A DNA stretch of 15,891 nucleotides from an uncultured Actinomycetes bacterium (GTDB lineage: Bacteria > Actinomycetota > Actinomycetes > Nanopelagicales > Nanopelagicaceae): NCBI GenBank assembly GCA_903842855.1, contig CAIMNT010000122.1:1-15891 (forward strand), read 5' to 3'. The position numbers were made by a program, and so were the translations under genes. Below, in pieces: positions 6,216-14,056 of this stretch. Every line of letters begins with the position of its first letter. The first letter of the stretch is position 1. The notes beneath the pieces were generated by a model that saw only the letters and a list, made by a program, of their open reading frames with translations, was not told the origin of the DNA and ran no database searches.

Positions 6216-7649
6216 GTGAATAGGCGCGAAAGTTTCGACCTACCCATCATCATTCAGGGTGGCATGGGTATAGGAGTTTCATCAGTACAGATGGCGAATG
6301 CTGTTGCTGATTGTGGACAACTTGGAGTTGTCTCTGGAACGGCGGTGGATTCCGCCTTTGCAAGACGGCTTCAAGATGGTGATAAAGATGGAGATCTACG
6401 ATGGGCTCTATCAAAGTTTCCCGATCAAGAGATTGTTGCAGAAGTTTTAGAGCGTTTCTTTCTCGAAGGCGGCAAAAAGAGTGAAGCGAGTTACCTCGAC
6501 GTTCCTAAGTTAAGCATCGCTCCAACTCCATTCGCATCCAAGATGTTGATCGTCGCAAATTTTGCTGAGGTCACCCTTGCGAAGCGAAATACTGAGGGCT
6601 TGATTGGAATTAATTTCCTGGAGAAAATTCAGTTGGCAACTCCCGCTTCCGTCTTTGGAGCGATCCTCGCGGATGTTGATTACATTCTTATGGGAGCAGG
6701 AATACCAGCTGATATCCCACAGTTAATTACAGATCTACTCGACGGAAAGCCAGTTAATTTCAGAATTAAAGTAGAGGGTGCCGAAAACCCTCACTTTCTC
6801 CACTTCGATCCGGGAATGGTCAAGGGTGTCGAGTTCTCAGAGCTAAATCGCCCTAGGTTCTTAGCGATCGTCTCCTCCCACATTTTGGCTAACTACTTGG
6901 CCCGAGATGAATCCACCAGACCCGATGGTTTTGTCATCGAAGGTCCAACCGCTGGAGGACACAACGCTCCCCCTCGTAGCAAAGAACATATCGGAGCTGA
7001 CGGGCAAGTTACCTTCTCCGAGAAGGATCTCGCTGACTTCGAAAAGGTGAAGGCGGTCGGTCTGCCCTTCTGGTTGGCGGGTGGCTATGGCACTCCAGCA
7101 AAGGTCAAAGAGGCGATTGAACTCGGCGCTGTCGGAGTTCAAGTTGGCTCTCTCTTCGCCCTATCTCGTGAATCTGGAATCACTGATGATCTACGCGATG
7201 AGGTACTTAAAGGAATCACAGATGGAACTCTCGAGGTTCGTACTGAACCCAAGACTTCTGCAACCGGTTTTCCCTTTAAAGTCGTCGAGATTAAAGGAAC
7301 AGCGACGGATCCAGAGGTGTATGAGGCCCGTAACCGCAAATGCGATTTGGGCTATCTACGTTCTCCTTTCTTACGTCCAGATGGTGGAATCGGTTATCGC
7401 TGCAGCGCAGAGCCAGTCAAGACCTTTGAATTTAAAGGTGGAAGCGAAGGCGAGGCGGAAAACGTTAAATGTCTCTGCAATGCGCTGATGGCCAACATTG
7501 GGCTCGGTCAAGTTAGATGGGCTACCTATCACGAACCAGCGCTACTAACTTTGGGATCTGATCTATCGGGGGCGCAAGAGCTAAGCGCACTGCATAGCGG
7601 ATGCTGGAGTTCAGCAAATGTCGTTGAATATCTGGTCTCAGTCCTTTAA
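6216..7649 (+). CDS. Nitronate monooxygenase-like FMN oxidoreductase with C-terminal cysteine segment
   Basis: 477 residues from GTG 6216; TTG 6210 is an alternative two codons earlier. The TIM-barrel part shows IIIQGGMGIGVS (residues 12-20), the flavin-binding GFVIEGPTAGGHNAPP, then FWLAGGYGTP and GAVGVQVGSLFALS. These are all nitronate monooxygenase/2-nitropropane dioxygenase-type FMN motifs. The last 120 residues add RKCDLGYLRSPF and GYRC, then KCLCNALMANIGLGQ. The four cysteines (376, 396, 419, 421) could bind metal; I recall the same tail in other long members of this family. It is cytoplasmic and likely oxidises a nitronate or related compound with FMN, but the substrate is unproven. 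It ends one base before the convergent exporter gene. Confidence 0.85.
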   Translation: MNRRESFDLPIIIQGGMGIGVSSVQMANAVADCGQLGVVSGTAVDSAFARRLQDGDKDGDLRWALSKFPDQEIVAEVLERFFLEGGKKSEASYLDVPKLSIAPTPFASKMLIVANFAEVTLAKRNTEGLIGINFLEKIQLATPASVFGAILADVDYILMGAGIPADIPQLITDLLDGKPVNFRIKVEGAENPHFLHFDPGMVKGVEFSELNRPRFLAIVSSHILANYLARDESTRPDGFVIEGPTAGGHNAPPRSKEHIGADGQVTFSEKDLADFEKVKAVGLPFWLAGGYGTPAKVKEAIELGAVGVQVGSLFALSRESGITDDLRDEVLKGITDGTLEVRTEPKTSATGFPFKVVEIKGTATDPEVYEARNRKCDLGYLRSPFLRPDGGIGYRCSAEPVKTFEFKGGSEGEAENVKCLCNALMANIGLGQVRWATYHEPALLTLGSDLSGAQELSALHSGCWSSANVVEYLVSVL

Positions 7650-7650
7650 T

Positions 7651-8295
7651 TTATCTGGGGTGCGAGAGCAATAATCCAATCGCCAAAAGAACTATTCCAC
7701 CTGCAGAAATGCCGGTGAGAGTGCGGCGAACTTTAGGTCTTGCCAGGAAGATGGCGGATTTATCTACAGCAAGGATTAAGAAGGTGTACCAGCTAAAAGA
7801 GACCATTGCTTGTACACACGCTAGAAGAAAGATTCCAAGCCCTAATGAGAATTTATGAGGCACGAATTGCGGGGTGAATGCCACTGCGAAGACCGCGGCC
7901 TTTACATTGGTTAGGTTTGTGAAGAGCCCCAATCGATAAGCGGCACCATCTTTAGTTTTAGCTCCGCTAACTACATCGAACTTTCCAAATTCATTCTTGA
8001 GCTGAATCAAGGTCTGCACCGCCAGCCCCAGTAGAAAAATGACTCCGGCATATTTCAAGATGTTGAAAGCGGTATGTGACTTTGCGAAGATTGCTGACAA
8101 TCCAACGGCAGACATGGCTCCCCACAGCACCAACCCTGAAGAATTTCCAGCAACCGAGAAGAAAGCCGCTCGCCTGCCGCCAATCAAACTCTGACGTAAA
8201 ACCATCGCTACGCCTTGACCGGGCACAATGGCCAACAGGAGCGCAGTCAGAGCAAAGGCCGGGATTATCCGTAAAAGTTGAACTCCTCCACTCAC
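7651..8295 (-). CDS. LysE/RhtB family translocator
   Basis: 214 residues from GTG 8295. The reading frame extends to 8421, but those 42 residues are polar, atypical, and would overlap the divergent gene. The chosen start gives a protein beginning MSGGVQLLRIIPAF with family-typical length, and TACCTT lies 6 bases upstream. The first helix ends with PGQGVAMVLRQSL, corresponding to the PGP motif of LysE/RhtB exporters. A FTNLTNVKAAVF segment matches the conserved NPK-like region, and about six membrane helices follow in all. It probably exports amino acids or similar small solutes by proton antiport. Its stop is separated from that of the convergent gene by a single base. Confidence 0.85.
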   Translation of the reverse strand: MSGGVQLLRIIPAFALTALLLAIVPGQGVAMVLRQSLIGGRRAAFFSVAGNSSGLVLWGAMSAVGLSAIFAKSHTAFNILKYAGVIFLLGLAVQTLIQLKNEFGKFDVVSGAKTKDGAAYRLGLFTNLTNVKAAVFAVAFTPQFVPHKFSLGLGIFLLACVQAMVSFSWYTFLILAVDKSAIFLARPKVRRTLTGISAGGIVLLAIGLLLSHPR

Positions 8296-8301
8296 TCGCC
8301 A

Positions 8302-8307
8302 AAGGTA
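8302..8307 (-). promoter_or_regulatory. Candidate -10 hexamer (TACCTT)
   Basis: On the minus strand TACCTT is followed by 6 bases and GTG 8295. It supports the short start of the exporter. Confidence 0.35.
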
Positions 8308-8330
8308 CCCGTTTACAGACACTCGCCGAG

Positions 8331-8336
8331 TAACAT
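8331..8336 (+). promoter_or_regulatory. Candidate -10 hexamer (TAACAT)
   Basis: TAACAT is followed by 6 bases and GTG 8343. ATG 8340, only 3 bases downstream of the hexamer, is the alternative start. TTTACA at 8312 resembles a -35 but is only 13 bases away. Confidence 0.4.
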
Positions 8337-8342
8337 TTAATG

Positions 8343-9041
8343 GTGATTGAGATCCGCGAACTACATACGCTACAAGAACAGTTTCATGCACGAATGATCT
8401 TTGATTCGGTCTGGCCCTCATCTAATGAAACTCAAATCACCTCGAATCTCTTGCAGGCAATGGTTCATACGGGAAGTTATCTCGTTGGAGTTTTCGACGG
8501 ATCACAAGTAGTTGGAGCATCATTCGCATTCCCTTCAATAGAACCCGATATTCATCTGCATTCACATATGACGGCATTCATTGAATCTCACCGCGATCGC
8601 GGACTTGGCACATTGGTGAAGAATCACCAATGGAGTTGGGCGAAAGAGCATGAATACAAATCCATCACCTGGACCTTTGACCCTTTGGTTCGGCGTAACG
8701 CTCGTCTCAATATTCTTAAACTCGGCGCTGATCTCATCTCTTATCACGAGAATTTCTACGGAAATATGGCTGATGACCTAAACAATGGCGATGAATCAGA
8801 TCGGATGATGGTTCGTTGGGATCTAACTCCCGACGAGCCGACTCCGCGATGGGAGATAGCGCAGCCGCCATACGATGCAGAGCTGATCGAACTGCCGGCA
8901 GATATCGTGGAAATTAGACGCACCGATCCTGATTTAAACGGGCGTTGGCGGATGCAAGTGCGGGCAGCTTTCCAAGAAGCGTTGGGTAGTGGCAAGAAGG
9001 TCATTGGTTTTTCGGCGAACAATGAATATGTATTGGAGTGA
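8343..9041 (+). CDS. GNAT acyltransferase (COG3375-like), partner of the racemase-type enolase
   Basis: 232 residues from GTG 8343 (ATG 8340 is one codon earlier). The acyl-CoA loop HRDRGLGT at residues 83-90 is a canonical RxxGxG motif. ITWTFDPLVRRNARLNILKLGA and the following YHENFYG are characteristic of the predicted GNAT family usually placed beside N-succinylamino acid racemase genes. In characterised pairs of this kind the GNAT enzyme N-succinylates D-amino acids from succinyl-CoA, so that role is plausible here but inferred. The extra C-terminal part (after about residue 160) is usual for the family. The stop overlaps the Shine-Dalgarno of the next gene, so the two genes are coupled. 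Confidence 0.85.
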   Translation: MIEIRELHTLQEQFHARMIFDSVWPSSNETQITSNLLQAMVHTGSYLVGVFDGSQVVGASFAFPSIEPDIHLHSHMTAFIESHRDRGLGTLVKNHQWSWAKEHEYKSITWTFDPLVRRNARLNILKLGADLISYHENFYGNMADDLNNGDESDRMMVRWDLTPDEPTPRWEIAQPPYDAELIELPADIVEIRRTDPDLNGRWRMQVRAAFQEALGSGKKVIGFSANNEYVLE

Positions 9042-9043
9042 AT

Positions 9044-10150
9044 ATGAAAATCTCGGATCTCGAATTGCGGACTATCAATCTTCCTTTGGTGCGCCCATTT
9101 AGAACCTCCTTTGGAACTCAGAACGCCCGCGAAGTAGCCATCCTTAAATTAACGACAGGTGATGGGATCGTTGGTTGGTCTGAGTGTGTGGCGATGTCAG
9201 AGCCGCTTTACTCCCCCGAATATGTGGCTGCTTCATTAGATTTGATGCGCAGATTCTTGATTCCGGCATTAAAGGTAGCCGGGGAGTTCACAGTGCAGGA
9301 TGTAGCTCGAATCCTCTCTCCCTACCTGGGCTCACCAATGGCGAAGGCAACTCTAGAAACCGCACTCCTAGATGCCCAGCTCAAAACCGAATCCACCTCA
9401 CTCGCCACTTTCTTAGGTGCAAATAAATCAGAGATTCCGTGCGGAGTTTCGGTTGGAATAGCTCCCACCATTCCGCAATTAATAGATGAGGTGAGCGGGT
9501 ATATCAGTGATGGATACAAGCGAATCAAATTAAAGATCGAACCAGGATGGGATTTAGAGCCGGTCGCAGAAGTTCGTAGAAATTGGCCCGAGATTCCACT
9601 TCAGGTAGATGCAAATCAGGCATATGCACGAAGTGACGGAGAGCTACTTGCACAGCTAGATCAATTTGATCTTCTACTGATTGAGCAACCACTCGACGAA
9701 CATGACATTCTCGGTCACGCACTGTTAGCAAAACAGGTTCAAACTCCCATCTGTCTCGACGAGTCCATTACCTCTCTTCGCTCGGCGGAAGATGCCCTGG
9801 CTCTCAAGGCGACTACTGTTATAAATATCAAACCCGGACGAGTCGGCGGATACTTGGAGGCAGTGAAGATTCACGATCTCTGCTTGAGCGAAGGAATTCC
9901 GGTTTGGTGCGGCGGAATGTTGGAGACTGGAATCGGGCGTGCCGCCAACGTCGCACTAGCGGCGCTGCCTGGATTCACCTTGCCGGGAGATACCTCTGCC
10001 TCTAGTCGCTTTTATCACCGCGACATCACAGAACCATTTGTGATGCACGACGGATATCTGAGCGTTCCGCAAGGGATTGGGATTGGCGTTACACCTGATC
10101 TAGATTTTCTGGAATCGATAACTTCTCACAAGGAGATAATTGACTTCTAA
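9044..10150 (+). CDS. N-succinylamino acid racemase / o-succinylbenzoate synthase (enolase superfamily)
   Basis: 368 residues from ATG 9044. GGAG at 9035-9038 is 5 bases upstream; GTG 9038 would overlap it. The muconate-lactonizing-type enolase fold is complete. Catalytic KxK is at Lys162/Lys164, metal ligands are Asp189 (QVDANQAY), Glu214 (LLIEQPLDE) and Asp239 (CLDES), and the opposite catalytic Lys263 is in INIKPGRVGG. WCGGMLETGIGRA (288-300) is typical of the NSAR/OSBS subfamily. Such enzymes make o-succinylbenzoate for menaquinone, racemise N-succinylamino acids, or do both. The coupled COG3375-type acyltransferase favours N-succinylamino acid racemisation, and no other men gene is nearby. 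Its stop overlaps the convergent hydrolase stop by 4 bases. Confidence 0.85.
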   Translation: MKISDLELRTINLPLVRPFRTSFGTQNAREVAILKLTTGDGIVGWSECVAMSEPLYSPEYVAASLDLMRRFLIPALKVAGEFTVQDVARILSPYLGSPMAKATLETALLDAQLKTESTSLATFLGANKSEIPCGVSVGIAPTIPQLIDEVSGYISDGYKRIKLKIEPGWDLEPVAEVRRNWPEIPLQVDANQAYARSDGELLAQLDQFDLLLIEQPLDEHDILGHALLAKQVQTPICLDESITSLRSAEDALALKATTVINIKPGRVGGYLEAVKIHDLCLSEGIPVWCGGMLETGIGRAANVALAALPGFTLPGDTSASSRFYHRDITEPFVMHDGYLSVPQGIGIGVTPDLDFLESITSHKEIIDF

Positions 10151-10905
10151 CTCCACTGCTCTACATGCGCTAAAGAGTTAGCGAAAATTAGTGGTGCATC
10201 GAAATCTAAGGTAGCGACATGGTAACTATTGGTGAGCTCAATCCGCTGTCCGGCGACACTGTCAATTTCGGACATGATGATATTTGAATTGGAAATTGGA
10301 AGCACGTGGTCATCTACGCTATGAAAAAGCAGAGTCGGAGCTTTAACTTTATTTAAATTGGCGCGAGTCTCTTTAAGCATCTTGTTTAGTTGAACCACAC
10401 CCTTTGTAGGTAAAACGTCATAGCCCCACTCAGTAACGTCTGGCTTCTTTATGTCGTCACCGACAGATGCACGTCCTGGTTGAAGCAGCGCAAGTACGGG
10501 AGCCAATTTAATGAGGTTGCCCGGAATATGAATCATTGGATTAACTAGGCAGATTCCCGCCACATCATTGCGTTCAGCGATATTAAGAGTGGTGCCTCCA
10601 CCCATTGATAATCCAAAGACAAAGACCTTGCTGCAGACCTGCTTTAACTTATCAACTTCTACTTGAACCCGGGCTGGCCACTCTTGCCACTTCACCTTGT
10701 TGAGATCTTGCCATTGGGTTGCATGCCCTGGGAGCCTTGGAACGCTCACCGTGTAACCGCGCTCCTCGAAATATGCGGCCCAAGGTCGCATCGAGGCGGG
10801 TGACCCCGTGAAGCCATGAACAAAGATAATTCCAATATCTGCATGCTCTTTACCCGGAGCGTAATAATCTTCCAACCAACCTGCGGGTGCATTACTTGTG
10901 GCCAT
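10147..10905 (-). CDS. Alpha/beta hydrolase (carboxylesterase/monoacylglycerol lipase-like)
   Basis: 252 residues with an intact catalytic set: HGFTGSP (30-36) forms the oxyanion region, Ser100 is in GLSMGG, Asp198 or Asp199 is in HSVDDHVLP, and His229 is in NSYHVATLD. Size and spacing, with the short cap around residues 125-185, match Est30-type carboxylesterases and bacterial monoacylglycerol lipases. No signal peptide is visible, so it is cytoplasmic. It likely hydrolyses short- or medium-chain esters or monoacylglycerols. GAGGT directly abuts ATG 10905, too close to serve as a Shine-Dalgarno. TAGATT ends 5 bases before the ATG, which suggests a leaderless message. It is divergent from the next membrane-protein gene. 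Confidence 0.9.
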   Translation of the reverse strand: MATSNAPAGWLEDYYAPGKEHADIGIIFVHGFTGSPASMRPWAAYFEERGYTVSVPRLPGHATQWQDLNKVKWQEWPARVQVEVDKLKQVCSKVFVFGLSMGGGTTLNIAERNDVAGICLVNPMIHIPGNLIKLAPVLALLQPGRASVGDDIKKPDVTEWGYDVLPTKGVVQLNKMLKETRANLNKVKAPTLLFHSVDDHVLPISNSNIIMSEIDSVAGQRIELTNSYHVATLDFDAPLIFANSLAHVEQWS

Positions 10906-10910
10906 ACCTC

Positions 10911-10916
10911 AATCTA
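10911..10916 (-). promoter_or_regulatory. Candidate -10 hexamer (TAGATT)
   Basis: On the minus strand TAGATT is followed by 5 bases and ATG 10905. It is the same hexamer as at 6204. Confidence 0.35.
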
Positions 10917-10945
10917 AGTCATGGCCTCGGGTATCGTCCACCCTG

Positions 10946-11626
10946 ATGTTCACCGCGCTCTTTTACCTCAAAGTCATGATCGCTCCCGCAATAGTTCTCT
11001 CGGTCAGTTACTTGCAACGCAATTTTGGGGATCGATTTGGTGGATGGTTGATTGGTCTTCCCATTACAACTGGTCCCTTCCTTCTCATCATTGGCTTACA
11101 AGAGGGGGTGGCCTTTGCAGGTAAGACGGCGCATGGAGTGTTGCTGGGGCAGATGGCGCTCATTGTCTTTTGTTGGGCTTATGCATGTGCAGCGCTACGC
11201 ACTTCATGGCTCGTTGCGATAGCAGTTGGAACCGCAGCCTGTTTAGCTATGGGGTTCTTTATCACCTCATTCAAATTCTCTATCTGGGTAAGTGCACCTG
11301 CCCTGATTCTGCTCTGGCTTGTGGCTATGCGCTTCTGGCCAAAAAGCGATTCCTTCACGCAGAAAATTTCGCCACCTCGATGGGAGATCCCGGTCCGCAT
11401 CGCGGTCACGCTGGTCCTATTAATCTCCCTCAGCGCACTAGCTCCGCACGTTGGCGCGAAGGTGGCGGGCGCCATGTCTACCTACCCTGTAGTCGCATCC
11501 GTGTTAGGAGCCTTTAATCAAAGGCGCTTTGGAGCGGCGGCAACAGTTTCAACGTTGCGCGGATTGATGCAGACGCTGCCAATCACGATGGGGATTATTT
11601 TCTTCCTAACTCTGGTGCTGCGCTAA
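10946..11626 (+). CDS. Uncharacterised multi-pass membrane protein
   Basis: 226 residues from ATG 10946. GTG 10898 is in frame but overlaps the divergent hydrolase start. Neither has a Shine-Dalgarno, and a TATCGT lies 8 bases before the ATG. There are about seven hydrophobic segments. The conserved-looking stretch RFGGWLIGLPITTGPFLLI followed by QEGVAFAGKTAHG recalls a family of uncharacterised membrane proteins with RFG..GLPLTSGP motifs; I know of no function. The C-terminal part has AGAMSTYPVVASVLGAFNQRRFG, which suggests an internally repeated, transporter-like fold. It lies between the hydrolase and the exonuclease and appears to be a single-gene unit. Confidence 0.7.
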   Translation: MFTALFYLKVMIAPAIVLSVSYLQRNFGDRFGGWLIGLPITTGPFLLIIGLQEGVAFAGKTAHGVLLGQMALIVFCWAYACAALRTSWLVAIAVGTAACLAMGFFITSFKFSIWVSAPALILLWLVAMRFWPKSDSFTQKISPPRWEIPVRIAVTLVLLISLSALAPHVGAKVAGAMSTYPVVASVLGAFNQRRFGAAATVSTLRGLMQTLPITMGIIFFLTLVLR

Positions 11627-11661
11627 TAAATGTCAGCGAGTTCGCGTAGCCTTTAATTCTT

Positions 11662-12282
11662 ATGGAATCCCTCCCGCTCCACGCGACGACATTCGTCGTT
11701 GTGGATCTGGAGACGACAGGTGGAAGTCCTCATGCTGGCGCGGTCATCACTGAGATCGGAGCAGTCAAAGTCCACGGTGGAGAGGTAATTGGGGAGTTCA
11801 AAACCTTTGTAAATCCGCTTGCACCTATCCCCGTCTTCATCACCGAACTCACCGGGATAGATAACGAGATGGTTCGACTCGCTCCCATTATCGACGAGGT
11901 ATTTCCTACCTTTTTGGAGTTCTGTGGTCCTGCTTCCGAGACGGTGCTAGTGGCTCACAATGCTCCCTTTGATATCGGTTTTCTGCAGGCCGCCAGTCGC
12001 GAGCTTGAATACCAATGGCCAAAGTACAAAGTTATCGACACCGTTCGGCTTGCTCGTTCTGTATTAACGCGTGATGAGGTCATGGATTGCAAGCTCGGCA
12101 CCCTCGCCGTATTTTTCAATACCCAGGTAACCCCTACTCACCGCGCTCTTGATGATGCCCAAACCACAGTAGAGGTGCTTCATGCCCTCTTTGAACGTTT
12201 GGCAGGATTCGGTGTACATACCTTTGGCGAGCTCGAAAAATTTTCTCGCAAAAGGATCAAAAGGGAACCTAGGCTGATTTAA
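11662..12282 (+). CDS. DEDDh 3'-5' exonuclease (DnaQ-like), stand-alone
   Basis: 206 residues covering one exonuclease domain with all catalytic residues: Asp15 and Glu17 (VVVDLETTG), Asp104 (AHNAPFDIGFL), and His160 and Asp165 (THRALDDAQTT). It is like the proofreading epsilon domain of DNA polymerase III and degrades DNA 3'-5' with two metal ions. In many actinobacteria the homologue next to trpD and the cytochrome cluster is a longer protein with a C-terminal GIY-YIG (UvrC/Cho-like) nuclease domain. Here the chain stops shortly after VHTFGELEKFSRKR, where that linker would begin. The final codons overlap the trpD stop by 14 bases on the other strand. Possible -10 elements (TAGCCT at 11647, TTTAAT at 11652) are poorly spaced. 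Confidence 0.85.
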   Translation: MESLPLHATTFVVVDLETTGGSPHAGAVITEIGAVKVHGGEVIGEFKTFVNPLAPIPVFITELTGIDNEMVRLAPIIDEVFPTFLEFCGPASETVLVAHNAPFDIGFLQAASRELEYQWPKYKVIDTVRLARSVLTRDEVMDCKLGTLAVFFNTQVTPTHRALDDAQTTVEVLHALFERLAGFGVHTFGELEKFSRKRIKREPRLI

Positions 12283-13321
12283 ATTGTTGGGTGAATAGCG
12301 CCCACTTCTTTAATATTTCTTTTGCCTCTCCTGAGTCCACTGCAGCGGACGCTAACGCGTAGCCATCTGCAATCTGCTCCGTAATTGGTCGCCCAAAATC
12401 GCCTTTGTAAGCCGCCAGAGCTACAGCGGCATTGAGCAAGACCGCATCGCGAGCTGGAGTTAGCTCTCCTTCAAAAATCCGTAGAGTGACGGCAGCGTTA
12501 AATTCTGCATCCCCTCCAGCAAGTGCCTCAATCGGTGCCAATTCAATGCCGAGGTTGCGCGGGTCAAAACTCTCGAGCCGTGCCGCTCCCCCGTGAATCT
12601 GCATGATCTGCGTGGTCGTCGAGAGGGTGATCTCATCAATCCCATCATCGCCGCGGAAGAGAAATCCCTCAGCCCCGCGCTTGTGAAGAACATCGGCCAT
12701 GATTGGCATGACTCTGGCTTTACTGACACCGATGGCCACAGCCTTTGGCTTCGCCGGGTTGGCCAATGGCCCCAAGATATTAAAGACCGAGGCCTGTCCT
12801 AACTCGCGACGAGCCGGGGCGGCAAAGCGCATAGCAGGGTGAAACTTTGGGGCAAAACAGAAGCCGATACCTACCTCGTCGAATGTTGCGGCAACTTGCG
12901 CTCCATCTAGATCGATGTTCACGCCCAGGGCTTCAAGTAGGTCAGCTGCTCCAGATTTAGAGGATGCCGCTCGGGCACCGTGTTTGATCACCTTTGCTCC
13001 AGCGGCTCGAGCAATTATTGCCGCAGTCGTGGAGATATTGATCGTGTTGGCCCCATCTCCACCAGTGCCGACGGGGTCTACAGCCCTCTCCGTGACGCTA
13101 ATAGGGGCGCAATGCTGGTACATAACCGAGACAAAGGCTTCGACCTCTTCGGCAGTTTCGCCCTTTGCTTGGACCCCGAGCAGGAAGGATTTAATGGTCT
13201 CTTTTTCGGCTAGATCCCCCAGTATCTGACCCATCGCCCATCCTGATTGCTCGGCCCCTAAATCTTCATGATCGGCCAATTGGGCGATGATCTGATCCCA
13301 AGAAATTTCGCTACTTTGCAT
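12269..13321 (-). CDS. trpD: Anthranilate phosphoribosyltransferase
   Basis: 350 residues from ATG 13321, chosen because AGGA lies 8 bases upstream; an extension to 13387 adds 22 unsupported residues. It transfers the phosphoribosyl group of PRPP to anthranilate in tryptophan synthesis. PRPP-binding VGTGGDG is at residues 84-90, and KHGARAASSKSGAAD at 113-127 forms the anthranilate/PRPP site. The magnesium-binding GDDGIDE is at 224-230, and SVFNILGPLANPA at 178-190 is highly conserved. The length is normal. It is a lone trp gene here, divergent from ctaE as commonly seen in actinobacteria, and I saw no attenuator-like leader. The 3' end overlaps the convergent exonuclease gene. Confidence 0.95.
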   Translation of the reverse strand: MQSSEISWDQIIAQLADHEDLGAEQSGWAMGQILGDLAEKETIKSFLLGVQAKGETAEEVEAFVSVMYQHCAPISVTERAVDPVGTGGDGANTINISTTAAIIARAAGAKVIKHGARAASSKSGAADLLEALGVNIDLDGAQVAATFDEVGIGFCFAPKFHPAMRFAAPARRELGQASVFNILGPLANPAKPKAVAIGVSKARVMPIMADVLHKRGAEGFLFRGDDGIDEITLSTTTQIMQIHGGAARLESFDPRNLGIELAPIEALAGGDAEFNAAVTLRIFEGELTPARDAVLLNAAVALAAYKGDFGRPITEQIADGYALASAAVDSGEAKEILKKWALFTQQFKSA

Positions 13322-13411
13322 ACTCGAAATCCTATCTTTTTCGTGACAAGACTCACCCGCGATTGCCACGCCCACGAGGCTCCTCATTACTTAAAAAGGG
13401 TAGAAATCGGG

Positions 13412-13417
13412 AATAAT
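13412..13417 (+). promoter_or_regulatory. Candidate -10 hexamer (AATAAT) of the ctaE-qcrCAB operon
   Basis: AATAAT matches TATAAT at five of six bases and is followed by 6 bases and GTG 13424, giving a leaderless or nearly leaderless start. TAGAAA at 13401 is an alternative with a short leader. There is no clear -35. Confidence 0.35.
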
Positions 13418-13423
13418 GCGCCG

Positions 13424-14047
13424 GTGACCACACTAGAAGCCCCGGCCAAGAACAACCGCCCCAATCTGGTGGCAGTCGGCACCATCGTATGGCTCTCCTC
13501 GGAGCTCATGTTCTTCGCAGCACTTTTTGCCATGTACTTCACGACACGCGCTGTTCAAGGACCAAAGATTTGGCTTGAATCAACGGGGATGTTGAATGTG
13601 AAGTTCGCTGCGATCAATACAACGGTGCTCGTCCTCTCATCGGTAACGTGTCAGTTCGGTGTCTTTGCCGCAGAGCGTTTCCAAAGTCGACGCAGCGGTT
13701 CTCTCTTCAAAATTTCCAAGTGGGGCATGCGCGAGTGGTTTGCACTCACCTTTTTAATGGGCGCCTTCTTCGTTGGCGGTCAAATTTACGAGTATGCCAA
13801 TCTTGTTCGCGATGGTCTTTCTTTATCTTCTCGTGCATATGGCTCGGTCTTCTACATCACCACTGGTTTCCACGGATTACACGTAACAGGTGGTCTCATT
13901 GCATTCTTGATCGTATTGATTCGCGTTGCAAAAGCGCGCAAATTCGGTCACTCCCAAGCAACAACGGCGATTGTGGTTTCGTACTACTGGCACTTCGTCG
14001 ACATTGTTTGGATCGCCCTCTTCTCTACGATCTATCTCATCAAATAG
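13424..14047 (+). CDS. ctaE: Cytochrome c oxidase subunit III (aa3 type)
   Basis: 207 residues from GTG 13424. The frame is open further upstream to 13268, but that region lies antisense to trpD and reads as non-membrane sequence. There are five helices, typical of the short actinobacterial subunit III. Family motifs are WLSSELMFFAALF (23-35, with the conserved Glu), INTTVLVLSS, FVGGQIYEY (116-124), TTGFHGLHVTGG (146-157) and YYWHFVDIVWIALF (187-200). It is a membrane subunit of the aa3 oxidase that joins the bcc complex. It is first in a cluster with qcrC (9 bases to the next start). Confidence 0.95.
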   Translation: MTTLEAPAKNNRPNLVAVGTIVWLSSELMFFAALFAMYFTTRAVQGPKIWLESTGMLNVKFAAINTTVLVLSSVTCQFGVFAAERFQSRRSGSLFKISKWGMREWFALTFLMGAFFVGGQIYEYANLVRDGLSLSSRAYGSVFYITTGFHGLHVTGGLIAFLIVLIRVAKARKFGHSQATTAIVVSYYWHFVDIVWIALFSTIYLIK

Positions 14048-14056
14048 GAGCTATAC

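Noticed and set aside
8296..8421. Longer exporter start at 8421
   Set aside because: The added 42 residues are not membrane-like, lie antisense to the divergent acyltransferase gene and are absent from the family.
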